DNA of 64,000 nucleotides from the NCBI GenBank assembly GCA_964036315.1, contig OZ038517.1, forward strand, positions 13,490,372 to 13,554,371. The letters run 5' to 3'. The position numbers and the translations under genes were made by a program. The DNA comes from Acanthosepion esculentum. Lineage: Eukaryota; Mollusca; Cephalopoda; Sepiida; Sepiidae. The notes beneath the pieces were generated by a model, which was not told the origin of the DNA, did not search any database, and saw nothing but the letters and a program-made list of their open reading frames with translations. Below, piece by piece: positions 61,601 to 64,000 of the stretch (the first letter of the stretch is position 1; each line of letters starts with the position of its first letter).

Positions 61601-64000
61601 TCCTGTATGGTAGTGAATGCTGGACAATCTTCTCAGAGACGAAGAAGAGACTTAAAGCAAGAGAAATGTGGTTTTACAGAAGGATACCATTGACCAAACA
61701 TGTTAGCAACGATGAAGTTTCAGAGAAAAGGGAATCAAGCTGTATTGGGTTAGTACAAAGATGCCTTACAAAAGTTAAACAAAATATGAAGAAACAAGAA
61801 AAGTTTGTTAGAAAGAAAGAAAAGAGGACTGAACTGTTAGGTGATATTTGTCTTCCTGTATGGTAGTGAATGCTGGACAATCTTCTCAGAGACGAAGAAG
61901 AGACTTAAAGCAAGAGAAATGTGGTTTTACAGAAGGATACCATTGACCAAACATGTTAGCAACGATGAAGTTTCAGAGAAAAGGGAATCAAGCTGTATTG
62001 GGTTAGTACAAAGATGCCTTACAAAAGTTAAACAAAATATGAAGAAACAAGAAAAGTTTGTTAGAAAGAAAGAAAAGAGGACTGAACTGTTAGGTGATAT
62101 TTGTCTTCCTGTATGGTAGTGAATGCTGGACAATCTTCTCAGAGACGAAGAAGAGACTTAAAGCAAGAGAAATGTGGTTTTACAGAAGGATACCATTGAC
62201 CAAACATGTTAGCAACGATGAAGTTTCAGAGAAAAGGGAATCAAGCTGTATTGGGTTAGTACAAAGATGCCTTACAAAAGTTAAACAAAATATGAAGAAA
62301 CAAGAAAAGTTTGTTAGAAAGAAAGAAAAGAGGACTGAACTGTTAGGTGATATTTGTCTTCCTGTATGGTAGTGAATGCTGGACAATCTTCTCAGAGACG
62401 AAGAAGAGACTTAAAGCAAGAGAAATGTGGTTTTACAGAAGGATACCATTGACCAAACATGTTAGCAACGATGAAGTTTCAGAGAAAAGGGAATCAAGCT
62501 GTATTGGGTTAGTACAAAGATGCCTTACAAAAGTTAAACAAAATATGAAGAAACAAGAAAAGTTTGTTAGAAAGAAAGAAAAGAGGACTGAACTGTTATG
62601 TGATATTTGTCTTCCTGTATGGTAGTGAATGCTGGACAATCTTCTCAGAGACGAAGAAGAGACTTAAAGCAAGAGAAATGTGGTTTTACAGAAGGATACC
62701 ATTGACCAAACATGTTAGCAATGATGAAGTTTCAGAGAAAAGGGAATCAAGCTGTATTGGGTTAGTACAAAGATGCCTTACAAAAGTTAAACAAAATATG
62801 AAGAAACAAGAAAAGTTTGTTAGAAAGAAAGAAAAGAGGACTGAACTGTTAGGTGATATTTGTCTTCCTGTATGGTAGTGAATGCTGGACAATCTTCTCA
62901 GAGACGAAGAAGAGACTTAAAGCAAGAGAAATGTGGTTTTACAGAAGGATACCATTGACCAAACATGTTAGCAATGATGAAGTTTCAGAGAAAATGGAAT
63001 CAAGCTGTATTGGGTTAGTACAAAGATGCCTTACAAAAGTTAAACAAAATATGAAGAAACAAGAAAAGTTTGTTAGAAAGAAAGAAAAGAGGACTGAACT
63101 GTTAGGTGATATTTGTCTTCCTGTATGGTAGTGAATGCTGGACAATCTTCTCAGAGACGAAGAAGAGACTTAAAGCAAGAGAAATGTGGTTTTACAGAAG
63201 GATACCATTGACCAAACATGTTAGCAATGATGAAGTTTCAGAGAAAAGGGAATCAAGCTGTATTGGGTTAGTACAAAGATGCCTTACAAAAGTTAAACAA
63301 AATATGAAGAAACAAGAAAAGTTTGTTAGAAAGAAAGAAAAGAGGACTGAACTGTTAGGTGATATTTGTCTTCCTGTATGGTAGTGAATGCTGGACAATC
63401 TTCTCAGAGACGAAGAAGAGACTTAAAGCAAGAGAAATGTGGTTTTACAGAAGGATACCATTGACCAAACATGTTAGCAATGATGAAGTTTCAGAGAAAA
63501 TGGAATCAAGCTGTATTGGGTTAGTACAAAGATGCCTTACAAAAGTTAAACAAAATATGAAGAAACAAGAAAAGTTTGTTAGAAAGAAAGAAAAGAGGAC
63601 TGAACTGTTAGGTGATATTTGTCTTCCTGTATGGTAGTGAATGCTGGACAATCTTCTCAGAGACGAAGAAGAGACTTAAAGCAAGAGAAATGTGGTTTTA
63701 CAGAAGGATACCATTGACCAAACATGTTAGCAACGATGAAGTTTCAGAGAAAATGGAATCAAGCTGTATTGGGTTAGTACAAAGATGCCTTACAAAAGTT
63801 AAACAAAATATGAAGAAAGAAGAAAAGTTTGTTAGAAAGAAAGAAAAGAGGACTGAACTGTTAGGTGATATTTGTCTTCCTGTATGGTAGTGAATGCTGG
63901 ACAATCTTCTCAGAGACGAAGAAGAGACTTAAAGCAAGAGAAATGTGGTTTTACAGAAGGATACCATTGACCAAACATGTTAGCAATGATGAAGTTTCAG
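49360..64000. repeat. 253-bp LINE-derived satellite, about 58 units
   Basis: A 253-base period holds from 49360 to the window edge and beyond. Each unit covers one continuous LINE RT stretch: KDALQKLNK, RKKRGLNC, VIFVFLYGSECW, EMWFYRRIPLTKHVSNDEVS, EKRESSCIG, then restarts. 253 is not a multiple of 3, so frame is lost at each junction. Units are almost identical and differ at a few sites: R/M (GAAAAGGGA/GAAAATGGA), D/N (ACGATG/ACAATG), Q/E (AAACAAG/AAAGAAG) and a silent C/T in AACGAT/AATGAT. One rearranged pair lies at 58552-59057. Confidence 0.97.

Noticed and set aside
49444..63904. More than fifty near-identical 92-codon plus-strand and 68-codon minus-strand open frames
   Set aside because: They are satellite monomers; plus-strand frames start at GTG, break at each 253-bp junction and are fossils of a LINE RT. 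The minus frames are antisense shadows.

Overview
The window is eukaryotic, intron-rich, AT-rich animal DNA. Two host genes can be recognised, both represented only by their C-terminal exons, and they face each other. Mobile-element fossils and very large tandem repeats fill almost everything else. The mix of elements (RTE-like and I-like LINEs, Tc1 and Merlin-like DNA transposons, several SINE families with a shared 3' domain, abundant TA/TG/CT microsatellites) suggests a lophotrochozoan invertebrate. A mollusc, perhaps a cephalopod, is my best guess, but no diagnostic marker proves it.

Left third (1-19.6 kb, + strand): the last six exons of the aladin nucleoporin gene (AAAS), with canonical GT-AG junctions, a continuous frame of 209 residues, a stop at 19473-19475 and an AATAAA at 19560. 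Its introns hold a 1.1-kb polypyrimidine array, a 2.2-kb 32-bp minisatellite, a 3-kb CT-rich minisatellite, two copies of one short inverted-repeat transposon, several foldback repeats, SINE pieces, an RTE-like LINE tail, Tc1 and Merlin transposase fossils and a 5S rRNA-derived sequence.

Middle (19.6-33.8 kb): no host gene. A decayed I-superfamily LINE (zinc-knuckle ORF1; endonuclease, reverse transcriptase and RNase H in ORF2) is interrupted by two SINEs and a deleted Ty3/Gypsy element, each with target-site duplications. Then come two direct repeats around a retroelement ORF remnant, a minisatellite with a five-unit higher-order pattern, and a 1.9-kb transposon with about 118-bp inverted ends and a 10-bp target duplication (Mutator-like). 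A splice-bounded open segment and a second LINE tail carrying a SINE follow.

Right half (33.8-64 kb, - strand): three C-terminal exons of a legumain-type cysteine protease gene (LGMN) at 48.8, 45.9 and 37.0 kb, and a partial tandem duplicate of the same 3' end at 34.0-35.9 kb. An 8-kb satellite of 155-bp units (52 copies) fills the last LGMN intron. A second satellite of 253-bp units (about 58 copies, running off the window) lies upstream of the LGMN exons. It arose from a piece of an RTE-like LINE reverse transcriptase, and the single-copy LINE from which it probably expanded still sits at its left edge.

The main points of interest are the LINE-derived satellite with its multi-monomer haplotype pattern, the satellite-filled LGMN locus with a duplicated 3' end, the new-looking Mutator-type element, and the SINE families that share one 3' domain.
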